From: Ceratopteris richardii
Lineage: Eukaryota; Streptophyta; Polypodiopsida; Polypodiales; Pteridaceae
Reading direction: 5' to 3'
Length of the DNA stretch: 64,000 bases
NCBI GenBank assembly: GCA_020310875.1
Contig: CM035416.1
Coordinates: forward strand, 1,546,906 to 1,610,905
The position numbers were made by a program, and so were the translations under genes. A model generated the notes under the pieces. It was not told the DNA's origin and did no database searches. It saw only the letters and a program-made list of their open reading frames with translations. Shown one piece after another: positions 32,245 through 42,684 of the stretch. The stretch's first letter is position 1; each line of letters opens with the position of its first letter.

Positions 32245-32807
32245 TCTTGTACAATTTGCAACTGACGCATGAATGGTTGTCCCAATATCATCTCATAAGC
32301 ATGATTTTTTGCAAAGTCACAAATGGCGAAGGTATGCTCAAACTCCACACCACAAGTGGTGAGAGATATGCCTTCTAGTAAGCCTAATGGTTTCTCTATG
32401 TGTCCATCAACCATTTGTAGTTTCATCCTGGTAGGTTTGAGTGCTGGCTTACCCCAATGTTTCCATAAAGCGGTGGTAGCTATGGCTACTCCGGCTCCTG
32501 AATCTAAGATGGCTTTCGTGGTGTAGCCCTGATGGGTTATTAGAAGATACGTGTTACCTTCCTCTCCTTCACTTACATCTCCAATCTTTTCTACGGGTAT
32601 CTCTGGTACCCTCTTATGTGATCCTATCTGTGAGGAAGTTGTAGCAAGCTCAGGGAATTGATTTGCTACATGTTTCCACAATTCTGGTTTAACCTTTAAC
32701 AATTCCTCCAGAGTGAGATTACACTGTACTTTAGTGTTCTTGATCACTTCCGTGTTTCTAGGGATTACCGATTCTTCATTCCTCACTATTATCGTGGGTG
32801 CTCTCAT
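32235..32807 (-). pseudogene. Element C first protease (PR1)
   Basis: Retropepsin-like domain with ILDSGAGVAIA and ILGQPFMRQLQIVQDWG, closely matching A's PR1. It is in the same frame as gag, separated by a TGA at 32832-32834 where A has a Gly codon. It ends with TAG at the deletion joint, so RT and integrase do not follow. The catalytic Asp is present. Confidence 0.85.
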
Positions 32808-32831
32808 ACTAGTAGACTTTGCTTCCCAAGG

Positions 32832-35800
32832 TCATGTGAACTGAGGTAATTCATGCAAAGAATTGGATTCAAATCCTGTGTGTTCACTCAGTTGCTCCTC
32901 CTCTACATCATCGTAAATAGAGGGGATGTCTTGGGGAAATTGCTCTTGCAAGTCGTCTATTTCTTGAATAGGGGGATGGGTTCCTTGTTCTTTTCTCCAT
33001 TTCTCTTCTTGGATTTCTCTCAAAAATTCATGTGAATATTTATGTATGGAAGACAAATTGTCTTGACTTTCTCTATTGGGTACTTGAGACAGGGATGGTT
33101 CATTCCTTTCCTGTGTCTGTGGGACACTAAGATTCCTATGCTGATCCTTTTTCTCTTTGCTTTCTATCAAGTATTCTAGCCTCTCCATTAGTCCTTGAAA
33201 GTGTAATTCCGGTTTTGCCATGTTATTCCAATTAAGATATCTAGAGGCTTCGAACAAAGCTTGTGCTAATTCTACCATCTTCATGCAAAGTTTAGTCCTC
33301 TCAATTTCTAAGTCTGCTCGAGGGTAGTTCTTGCTCATTTCAGCTACTTGAGGTCCTTCGTTTATTCTGGCTTGATACGCATGAAACATCATGTCTAGGT
33401 TTTCAGGTATGGGTTCCGCTAAAATTGATCCTGATTTCTGAGCTGGGTTCTCTTGATTCAATTCCTGTGAAGTCAATTCTAGAATTTTGGCTCTAGATTC
33501 CTTGAGACTTCCTTCCAACTCAATTATCCTTTTACTCCATTTTCTCTTAATTCTTTCTCTGGAATCTTTCCAAGATTTCGTTTTTTTACTACTAGATTCT
33601 GCAACTTCACTACTTCCGGCTACTTTCTCCTGATTAAGCTGTTGGTTCTGTAAGAGCGCCTGGTCTCTTGTTATAGCTTGGATAGGCACGTATGTAGGGT
33701 TAGATCCATCTAAATTGTTTACAATACATATCACGTTGATCGGTGTCACATTTGAAGCGTTAACTGGGTTCTTAGGACAATCTTTGATTATGTGCTCTTT
33801 GCCACAATCGGCACAAAAGCCTTGTATGTTATAGTATTGTGACTGTCCTGCTATTGGAGGATGTGAACTATCCTTTATGAAATGATCTCCTTGGCACCTA
33901 AAGCATGGTCCTCTAGGGCCCTGTGGTCTTTGCTGTCTCAATTGGGGCCGTGGATTTGGGTTTGTGTACATCACATTAGCATAGTGTGGCTCCCAACTAG
34001 GTTCCACTGGTGGACTATCATAATGATATGTCTCCACGTGTTCTGGTGACTGTGTGTAATAAGCGGGTGGACTATCTACATGAGTAGAGTCAAAACTGTT
34101 TGAGTTCGGGTCACCCTCTGTGATCAAAGGTGAAGAAGGCACTAAGGCCCTACTTAGGTTCTCTTCTGCAGCAGCGTATTTCACAGAGATGACATTTGCT
34201 GGTGGGGGTGGCTGCTGAGCTAAGACAGGTTGAGGTCTCTGTTGTGCCTGATAAGGGTAGTTTTGAGGAGGCCTATAGTAATAAGGCTGAGCATTGTATT
34301 GGCCTTGATACCTACTTGGCTGCGGGTAGTTTTGTCTTACTGCTTGTTTGTTGTATGGGCGGTCCTGTGCTGTATGATTTGTGTATCTTCTCTCAATTGT
34401 ACAGTATTGGCCACTAGGGTTGGCTTGCAGTTGTGTTGCATTGGGACACACATTCGCCAAATGATTTCCACCACAAAGTGTAACAGCGTACATTAGTTGT
34501 TAACTTAGGCATCTGTTTACTAGAAACTCCTCGTTTCTGGGCCACTTTTTCTGCTAGGTCTTCTATTGAGCTAGACAATTTTGTGGATGCTAGAGAAGAA
34601 CATTCCGAGTCCTTGTAGACTTTTGAGAGTTCCAACTCATCTCCTAAGTTGTCCTCAATGTCTATACATATTCTTACACACTGCTCTAGCGTTCTGGGTT
34701 CTTTTAGGTACACGTAGGAGCGTAGTTTAGAGCTCAACAAGCCATCTAGAAACAATGACACTTGTTTGGCTTGTGAGGGTAACTCTTGCATTGGACATCT
34801 TTCAACATATTGTCTAAACCTACGTCCTGCGAGTCTAACTGTTTCTTGAGGGGTCTGTTTGAAGCTATGAATCAGCGAAGACGTGCCATGTCTAATCCCA
34901 CTTTTAGATAATTCAGTGATGAATGACTCTAAAAAGTGATGGATGTCTCTAAATTGCCTTTGTTGCAATGGTTGGAACCAAGTTAAAGCGGTATTCTTTA
35001 ACGTTAGTCCAAATGCGTTGTATTGCATGAACATGTCTTTGACTTGTTCTGCTCTTAGTACTTGCTTGAATTCTGCGACATGGTCATAGGGATCTCCTGT
35101 CCCATCAAAATAATTTTTCATTGATTTTACTAATTGAGTGGGTCTCAATATTCTTGCATGTTCCCGTGGTCTAGGTAGAGGAAAATCATCTCTACCACCT
35201 GGTATTCCATGATCTCTTTGTCTATCCGCTCTATTAGTGTCTGTGGTTGTTCTATCTCTCCCTATGGGGTGATTGAAACTTACTTCAGGTCTATCTTTGT
35301 TTTTCTCTCTTTGATTACCATGGGCGGTGGATGTTCCTGCCCCTTGGTGGCTCGCATTTACATTTTTTCGAGATGGAGGGAATACTAATTCACCTCTCCA
35401 TGTGTACGTGTTTCTAGCGTGGTCTGGCACCACAAAGACTCTTTCTGAAGTCTCATCCAGGTATACAACCTTTCCAGGTGTATCCGGGTCCTTGAACTCG
35501 TAGATTATAATGGAGCCTACCTCGCTAGGTTTATGTGTTCTGTACCTCCAAAATGCTTCGTCTGTTTCTTTATTTACAAACAACTCTATGCTTCTATTGT
35601 CCTGAGGGGTCCATTCTGGAACTAGTACTCGTGTCAGTACAGATTTCCCTCTGGGTGTTCTAGGCTCTTCTAATGGTTCTTTTCCTTGAGATTTTGCTTC
35701 TGTTTCCCACTGAATTATGCCAAACTCATTGGTGTTGTTTGGCTGGGTACTTAAGATATACATTGTTCCTTCCTTGTCTATGTACGCGTCTCTCTCAAAT

Positions 35801-36149
35801 TTTACCACTGGACGTTCCAATCCAATGGGTTGATCGGGATTGTGCATTTGCACTACTTGTCTTCTTAAACCATCCTCATAGATGCGGGCACCTAAGCGGT
35901 TGGTTCGAAGAAACTCCAATTGAGTCCTATAGGGTCCTTCATGTCTTTCTAAATATGCAACATTCGACCCTCCTTCTGGTCTTTCTGTGCTAAATGCCAT
36001 TTCTGATTCACTCGTGTCTGAGTTCTCGTAGGGGTAATTACTATTCAATTGCTGAGCCCACGATCGAGTAGTAGTGCCTACACTTGCTTCTGATGATCTA
36101 GAGTTCGTCGGTCTGACTTACCTATATGTTTGCCCGATCTAAGGTTCAT
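32832..36149 (-). pseudogene. gag: Element C gag, frame-broken
   Basis: ATG at 36149 (MNLRSGKHIGK), with a frameshift near 36110 and another near 34450. The open pieces are 36048-34414 and 34493-32832. Same plan as A's gag: unrecognised N-terminal domain (~270 residues), canonical gag domain (KSMKNYFDGTGDPYDHVAEF), knuckles near 34480-34440 (first one damaged by the frameshift), CFRCQGDHFIKD (last Cys replaced by Ser) and CADCGKEHIIKDC, and a basic coiled coil. Because the frame is broken this copy cannot supply gag, and any later movement would need gag in trans. Confidence 0.88.
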
Positions 36150-37994
36150 TAATTTCCTTCCTTACACGCTCAGATCGTCAATGATTCTTTGTTATTACTT
36201 TCTTGATTCTTTTTAAATTTCTTTAGATTCTTGTCTTGATGTATGCGTCAGGAATTCGACTTTCTGTGGTACTTTGAGTTCTTGTTCCGTCAGACTTATG
36301 TTCTTTCCTTTAGGTTTTCGTATTACACACCTTTAGTTTAGTCTTGAACTTGATAAATTTAATTCTCTTGAACTTGAGGCGTTCCTATCGTTGTTAATCC
36401 ACAATGCTAATGTTTATCCTAAGCTAAGAATTGACTGAGGGGGTTGAGTAATCTTCCAACCTCGAGTCAGCTTTTCTGGTTGCTCTGATGCCCAAGAAGC
36501 CGCGCTTCCCAAGCTTTATGCCCTTCTCTGCCTTGCTTTGGCTTGCTTTGTTTGCCCTTGATTGCCCTTGCTAGACCTGGAAAAATTCAATATTAGACCA
36601 ATATCACAAATGGATGATCAAGCACTTGAGTTTATACATTTTTAAGTCCCTTAACTTTTGGCAAAAATTTTCTTCCCAAGGCCCCCTTTCTTTCCTAGTC
36701 CCACAGATGGTCAACCTCAAATATATCTTCTCAAAAAATCAACGTACTCATCAAGAGCTTTCTAACGAGCTATTAAGCTCAAAAAACGGACTTCGGATGA
36801 GAAAGATATGAGCGTTCAGGCCCTCGGGGGTAAAAACTCACAAACAGGTTTCTCTTCGATTATGAGCTAAGGGGTCTCCTATGAGTATAATCACCCAAAA
36901 ATTTCCCAAAAATAGCCCCAAAATTGGCCAAAAATTGAAACCCTAAAATTTGCGTTTGGGGTGAGCAATTGCGATGGTCTGAGATGATTGCGATGGTCTG
37001 GGACCGTCGCGATGGTCCAGGTGAACGGTCGCGATGGCGTGTGCGCGAACCGTCGCGATGGTCTGAAGTGCACGGTCGCGATGGTCTAAATGTGAGCAAT
37101 CACGATGGTCGGGGTGAAGCGTCGCAATGGTCCGACTGAGTGAACAATCATGATGGCATCAGTCAACGGTCAACGTGAACCGTCGTGATGGTCCGAAGTG
37201 AACCGTCGTGATGGTCACAGATGGGATGGCGTGAGCCAATCGCGATGGTCCAAATTTTGAGCTGTCGCGATGGTGTAAGGGTCTCGTCGCGATGGCGTGG
37301 CTAGTGAGCAATCGCGATGGTCTAGCTTGCCACGTGGCACTATCGAGGCAATGGCATGGGCCAATCGCAATGGTGTGGGGTCGACGGGATCGTCACAATG
37401 GTCAAGGACAATCGCGATGGTTCAAGTGAACCGTCGCGATGGCGTGAGACCGTTGCGATGGTCCGGCCGAGCCGTCGCGATGGTGTGACACAATCGCGAT
37501 GGTCTGAGACCGTCGCGATGGTCCACCAAAATGCAAATTCTTGAGATGCGTCTGTGGATTCGTGCATACGCTTGTGTCGCCTACCTCGTGGTGTGGTCGC
37601 TTACCAAAATTACCGAACTTGGCAGACCATCGCGATGGTCTGACACACTCGTCAGATTTCTGACAGAAAGTGAATTTTTACCTTTTCCAAGCTTTCCTGA
37701 TGCACTAGAGCTCTGTACCTGCAAGAAAACTCAAAAACACACAAGTACACACAAGCACAAAAGCTCACTCTCTCTCTTGCACATGCACAAATGAGGGGAA
37801 ATGAGGAGAATGGGTGGATATGGTGAATTTTCTGATTTTTTTGGAGTTGAAGATGATGATGCGGTGATGAAGATGGAGTGTGGGGGAAGTGAAAAACACT
37901 AAAAACTAAGTAAAAACAACAACAAAAACTGACATTTTTACCTTCCAACGCCACTTCTTGCTATACTCTTACCATCACACATTCGTCCTAGACT
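36150..37994 (-). other. Leader of element C between PBS and gag
   Basis: About 1.85 kb with no sense gene. It holds the GCGATGG array (36963-37642). The stretch at ~36430-36470 is similar to part of A's leader (TGACTGAGGGGGTTGAG on the plus strand). A possible splice donor, GTAAGA, lies at 37967-37972 on the minus strand. Confidence 0.72.
36963..37642 (-). repeat. Palindromic motif array in the leader of C
   Basis: More than 20 copies of (A/G)TCGCGATGG(T/C) and variants, irregularly spaced. The unit nearest the PBS (37623-37642) is a perfect 20-bp palindrome, CAGACCATCGCGATGGTCTG; it lies ~100 bp from the main block, as the isolated unit does in A. Confidence 0.92.
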
Positions 37995-38015
37995 CGATCC
38001 CCGGCAACGGCGCCA
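37995..38015 (-). promoter_or_regulatory. Primer binding site of C (tRNA-Asp)
   Basis: Same 21 bases as in A, seven bases after the LTR on the minus strand. Confidence 0.92.
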
Positions 38016-38022
38016 AATTTGG

Positions 38023-38671
38023 TGTTGCTCTAGCACAATGGTGAGAACCACGTTAAGAAGCTTCACCTCCTTAATGTCAATCCGTGGAAGAGATAGGAGT
38101 GATATGAAGATCGTGAATGTGAGATGAAGTGAGAGTGAAGGTGAGAAGCATAGGGATGCACACACACATACACACACACTACGAAGAGACAAGCAAGACA
38201 CAATGGAAGGTGAGAAATCAACTCTATTACTGAAGAACACTCTTACAAGCTCAAAATAGCTCTAAGCTCTTCTCTACTCAAACAAGCTAACCTCAAAAAT
38301 GAGCTCTCTAGCTCTTTTTATAGTTTCTAGACTAGTTTTGACCGGTTTCACATCTAGTGACCGGCATAGTTAAAAAATAGGTCCTATGCGCTATTTGAGA
38401 GGGTAAACGGTGTCTAAAAATAACCAAAATTGATATGCTCATTCTACTTAAGCTACTCAAGCTCGAGGACTCCTTGGCTTGCACAAAATGGAGCTAGAAA
38501 TTAAGAAAAGGGTTTTTCTATGTTACATATGTTACAATAGTGATAAAAATCACTGTTGGAGGTTTTTGAAAAGTATTTTAAAGCATAATTCTTTTGAAAA
38601 AAGATCCGACTGACTCCCTGCTCTGTCTTTACATGCTTCCGCGTCTTGTGTGCCTCTGGCTGCTGCCAACA
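38023..38671 (-). repeat. 5' LTR of C
   Basis: 649 bp, equal in length to 25898-26546, about 97.5% identical by my count. TATA box at 38314-38322. It is followed on the plus strand by CTTGG (38672-38676). Confidence 0.93.
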
Positions 38672-39420
38672 CTTGGTCGATACACGATACGATACCAATC
38701 CCCACGATACGATACTGGTAGTAGGAATGATATGCTACCAGAAAACTCTCTGAAGGATATGATACCAGGTTTGTTGATGATACTATATTAGTCCTCATGA
38801 TACCATACCAAATCGAGACACGATATGATACTGTTAGTTGGCCGATACGGTACCAACATGCACACGATACGATACCGTTTGGTCAACGATACGATACCTT
38901 GACTGCCATGATACGATACCAGGTGGACCGTGATACGATACCATCGGGTTATCGTTATCGTGATACCAACACTTTAAGATACATGATACCTCGACAGTAT
39001 CGCGGTACCTCAAGTGCACATGCACGATATGATACCAGCTAGTATCACGATACTAGGAAATTTTTATCACGATACCAAAACTCAATCGATTGCGATATTA
39101 TAGCCAAAAATGATCTAAACTAAATATATTTTTTATGCAATGTACTTATTTCTCTCTCCCCTTCACTCTTGACCCCTTGTATCACTCAAAAAAATACTTA
39201 AAAATCTTTTGTTCTATCCCGAGATACCGGATGGAACTTTAATCACATTCGTGCGTGTTTTTGTGATGTTTTTGAGATACTAAATTTGAAGAACTCACCT
39301 TCAAGGCTTCCTTGACTAAGTCTTGGGCTCACAAAGTCAACTATTTGCTTTCTTAGCATGACACCACCTTGGCGATACCGGTCGCCGCTCTCCCACGATA
39401 CTTGTTCACACAAGTGACTG
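38672..39420 (-). mobile_element. Element D, right part: rest of the leader
   Basis: Continuation of D's leader after C. The CGATA(C/T)GATACC array is dense to 39080 with ~15 units, and a few GATACC/GATACT units follow to ~39400. No PBS or LTR is visible, so the right limit is uncertain. Confidence 0.65.
38677..39080 (-). repeat. Leader motif array of D, right part
   Basis: Irregular CGATACGATACC-type units. On both sides of C the array is the same, which confirms that C split it. Confidence 0.88.
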
Positions 39421-39818
39421 AATGAGCTAAGTTTTTTGGGTTTTATGGCCTTGGTTTGCCAAGTGCCTGAACGAAACTAAATTTGAAAAATTCTTTTGGG
39501 TTTTCTTGAGATGTTCTACTCTAGGTTGCATTTATTCGATCGAATAATTAAAAAATACCGAATATGTTCGTTTTTTTCGGGGTTATCCGAATAAACACCA
39601 AAAAAAAAACGGATAGGGATACTCTTTCGATCGAAAAGCTTTCGATCAAAAATTTTTTCGACGAAAAACATTTCGATCGAAACATTTTTGATGGGAAGGT
39701 CTTTCGATCGAAAGTTTATTATCGAAAACTCATTTCGCACATGTTTGAGAGTCTAAAGAGCTCCAAACTTTTCTTCAAAGGTAAAATTAGTGTTTTTGTT
39801 TTACAGATTTGAAAGTAC
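39421..39818. other. AT-rich stretch with TTTCGATCGAAA palindromes
   Basis: No gene seen. TTTCGATCGAAA occurs at 39625-39636, 39671-39682 and 39702-39713, with further TCGAAA half-sites between 39610 and 39735. It may be the outer leader or LTR of D or another relic. Confidence 0.6.
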
Positions 39819-40312
39819 ATGTGTTTATATATGTGCATGTCATACACACATATGCATACACACAAAAACATGCACACATATAGAGACACAAAAACATGCA
39901 CACATAGACACAAAATCGTACATACACATATAGATACTTGCACATATACACACACACATTGCACATATACACACACACATAAATACTTGCACATACACAC
40001 ACACACATAAATACTTGCACATCCACACACACACACATATAGACACACACATACACTTACATGCATACATACACGCATATGCATACATACATAGACACAT
40101 GTATACACACACATGCACATACATACATACATATGCATATACACACATGCACATACCTACATATGCATATACACACATGCACATGCATACATATGCATAC
40201 ACACACATGTGCACACATACTTACATGCATTCATACACACACATGCATACATATGCATACACACACATGCATATGTATATATATACATATATACAAACAC
40301 ATACACACAATA
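39819..40312. repeat. Microsatellite, (ACACATACATATGC)-type
   Basis: About 490 bp of CA/TA-rich repeat with higher-order units such as ACATATGCATACACACACATGC. The many open frames across it (Cys/Val/Tyr or His/Thr-rich) are artefacts. Confidence 0.9.
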
Positions 40313-40627
40313 ATTGACTTGAGCCTAAAAAAAGCAAAGTTAATGATTCGAGTTAACAATTGATAATGATCCCTTTTTAATGGGAAATTTCTACCTTTAT
40401 ACTCAGCTCAAAATCAATCAACCTTCAAAATAACCTATAAAAATATAAAAAAAGTAAAAATTAATTATTATGTGTTTGAAAAAATATTGAAGTATCATAA
40501 AAAGCTTTTATTACCTATTTACATCTTTTTTGTCATAAGTATCGAAAGTTTGAGTGCATAAGTCGATTTCTATCAAAACTTGGCCATAACAAGTCCCTCT
40601 TGATGTGATTGTCATGATGCCAATATC
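40313..40627. other. Unassigned AT-rich DNA
   Basis: No coding, no motif array and no repeat recognised. Confidence 0.6.
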
Positions 40628-40738
40628 TCAGCTAACAGAAGGTTTGTGATGTATCAATACAATACAACTTCCTAAAGAAGATCTATGGATATGTGAATCT
40701 ATATTGTATTAATACAACACAAACCTTCTGATAGCTGA
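40628..40738. mobile_element. Small foldback element (MITE-like)
   Basis: Inverted repeats of 37 bp (40628-40664 and 40702-40738) with three mismatches and a 37-bp spacer. The whole is 111 bp without coding capacity. The F LTR starts two bases later. It could be a MITE or only a hairpin; no clear target duplication was found. Confidence 0.6.
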
Positions 40739-40739
40739 T

Positions 40740-41445
40740 TGTTGGAAGAAGTCAAGGAACTGAAGGACTCACAAGACAAGGAAGCCAACGAAGGGAGTCG
40801 GAGCGAAGAGACGGCACAAGCAGACAGAGTAGTCAAAGAAGATCTGGCAAGTAGGACATCTAAATTTTTCATGCATCAAAGAGGTGGGCACACAAGAAGA
40901 AGGAGCAAGTAGGGAGCTCCAGGAAATGTATGTCAAATTGTTAGAAGAAATCCCTATAAAAATAGTGATTTTCATCACTAAAAACCATTGTAAATATCAT
41001 TTCATATTTTTGTAGCTCCATTTTGTGCAAGCCAAGGAGTCCTTGAGCTTGAGGAGCTTTAGAAGGACCTACCTATCAGTTTTCACATTTTTAGACTCCG
41101 TTTGAACCTCCAAATAGGCTAGAGAACCTAATTTTTAACTAGGTTGGACACTACATCTGGACAGGGCCAAAAACTAGTCAAAAACTATAAATATAGCTAG
41201 AGAGCTCATTTTTGGGGGTAGCTTGTAATAGATTTGAACTTGTATGAGCACTTTTGAAGTAATCTAAAAGAACTCCATTGTCTTTCTCTTTGTGTTGCCG
41301 TGTGTGCGCGTGTGTGTGTATGTGTGTGCATATTAGTGTGCTTCTCACTCACACACTTGTGCCATCACTTGTTCGAGGTCTTCATACCATCCTCACATCT
41401 TCCCGGATTGACATTAAAGGAGGTGCTACTCATCACTGAGCTACA
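40740..41445 (+). repeat. 5' LTR of F
   Basis: 706 bp, TGTTGGAAG...GAGCTACA, similar to the A LTR, with TATAAATA at 41186-41193 and a GTGTGTGT-rich tract at ~41300-41340. Confidence 0.88.
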
Positions 41446-41453
41446 CCAAATTT

Positions 41454-41474
41454 TGGCGCCGTTGCCGGGGATCG
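41454..41474 (+). promoter_or_regulatory. Primer binding site of F (tRNA-Asp)
   Basis: TGGCGCCGTTGCCGGGGATC after an eight-base spacer (CCAAATTT). GTAAGA at 41499-41504 downstream resembles a splice donor, as in A and C. Confidence 0.93.
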
Positions 41475-42684
41475 AGCTTTGAGGACGAGCGTGTGATGGT
41501 AAGACGTAGAGTTGTGACGTTGGTGTTGTAGGTAATTTCTTTACTTTTTCTTATTTCTCTTTTTTACTTCATCATCATCATCACCATCCCTATCCTCGCC
41601 ATCTCCCACCTCCATCTCCATCATCATTTTTCGCGTTGCCACATGTTTATCGCGATGGACAGAACCCCGATCGACTGAAATCACGGCAAAAATCTTGAAA
41701 AAAGTGTCGATCGCGATTGACACCATCGATCGTGATTGACAGGACTCACGACCGACTCTGTCGATCACGATTGACACTGTCAATCGCGACTGACGTGTTG
41801 ATCGTGACCGACACGGCCCGATGGACACCTCTGTCAATCGCGATTGACAGACCTGTCAATCGCGATTGACAGGCTTTTTCGGCCAAATTTTAGGGGTTTT
41901 TTGTTCCAAGTTTTTGGGGTACATTTTAGGCATACTTATCAAGGAATTAGTGATTGTGAGGTCCCTACATGTGTGTTTTGAGAAAAATCCTATGAACTGT
42001 TTTAACCCCAAAATCCTAAACTGGCATAACTTTCTCATACCAAGTCCGTTTGCTGTGATTTTTGTTTTGTTGGAAAGCTCGTGGGGACTATACCCAGGGG
42101 GAAGAAAAGCTAAGGGGTCTTCAGGATTGTTTTCCATAAAGCCAAAAGAACAGTTGATCTTTGAATTACATGAATGAAAGTGATTTTTTGTGTCCTTTGA
42201 ATCTAAGTCTTGAGATAACTTTGGGACTTTGATAGGTTCATTGAGAACACTTGAAGGCATCCAAAGCAAGGGCTTTTTGCAAGCTTGAGAACCGGGTTCT
42301 TGAGCACCAAAGAGCAAGGGATCTGCAAGTGAGGTTGGAATACTCTCAACTCCCTTTGTCAATTCCTAGCTTAGGCTACACGTGAATAGTGCTAGAAGTA
42401 AGTCTGGGCAACGATAGGCACGGGACAAGTCAAAGACTATCTGAGAAATCAAGTTCAAGACAAGAGATAACATGTGTGTGACCAACAACTTTAAAGGAGA
42501 AGAACCTAACATGAGACGATCAACGTTAAAGTGCGGAAATTAACTCAAGTATTCCTGACGGCGTGATATCAGACAAAATCATAAACACGATAATCAACTT
42601 AAAAAAGAATGAAGTGACTGACACAAAAGAACTCAACAACGAGGTTGTACCTTGGGTAAAAATTGGGATTGCTCAGCTAAGCAT
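41475..42684 (+). other. Leader of element F
   Basis: About 1.2 kb with the palindromic array (41644-41873). Part of it (~42180-42365) reads on the minus strand as an ORF similar to the antisense ORF in A's leader. Confidence 0.7.
41644..41873 (+). repeat. Palindromic motif array in the leader of F
   Basis: Shorter array than in A, about eight units. Two are perfect palindromes around TGTCAATCGCGATTGACA (20 bp at 41831-41850 and 22 bp at 41852-41873); others carry changes such as TCGATCACGATTGAC. Confidence 0.92.

Larger units (their letters stand above)
25898..38671 (-). mobile_element. Element C: non-autonomous Ty3/gypsy element lacking RT, RNase H and integrase
   Basis: 12,774 bp with both LTRs (649 bp each), PBS, PPT and a CTTGG duplication. 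On the minus strand: LTR, PBS, leader with array, gag, PR1, then directly PR2 with the W-V-P-K tail, then ORF3, PPT, LTR. About 4 kb of pol present in A is missing between PR1 and PR2. The LTRs differ at about 16 positions (my count), so it is older than B and H. It lies inside D's leader array. Confidence 0.93.
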
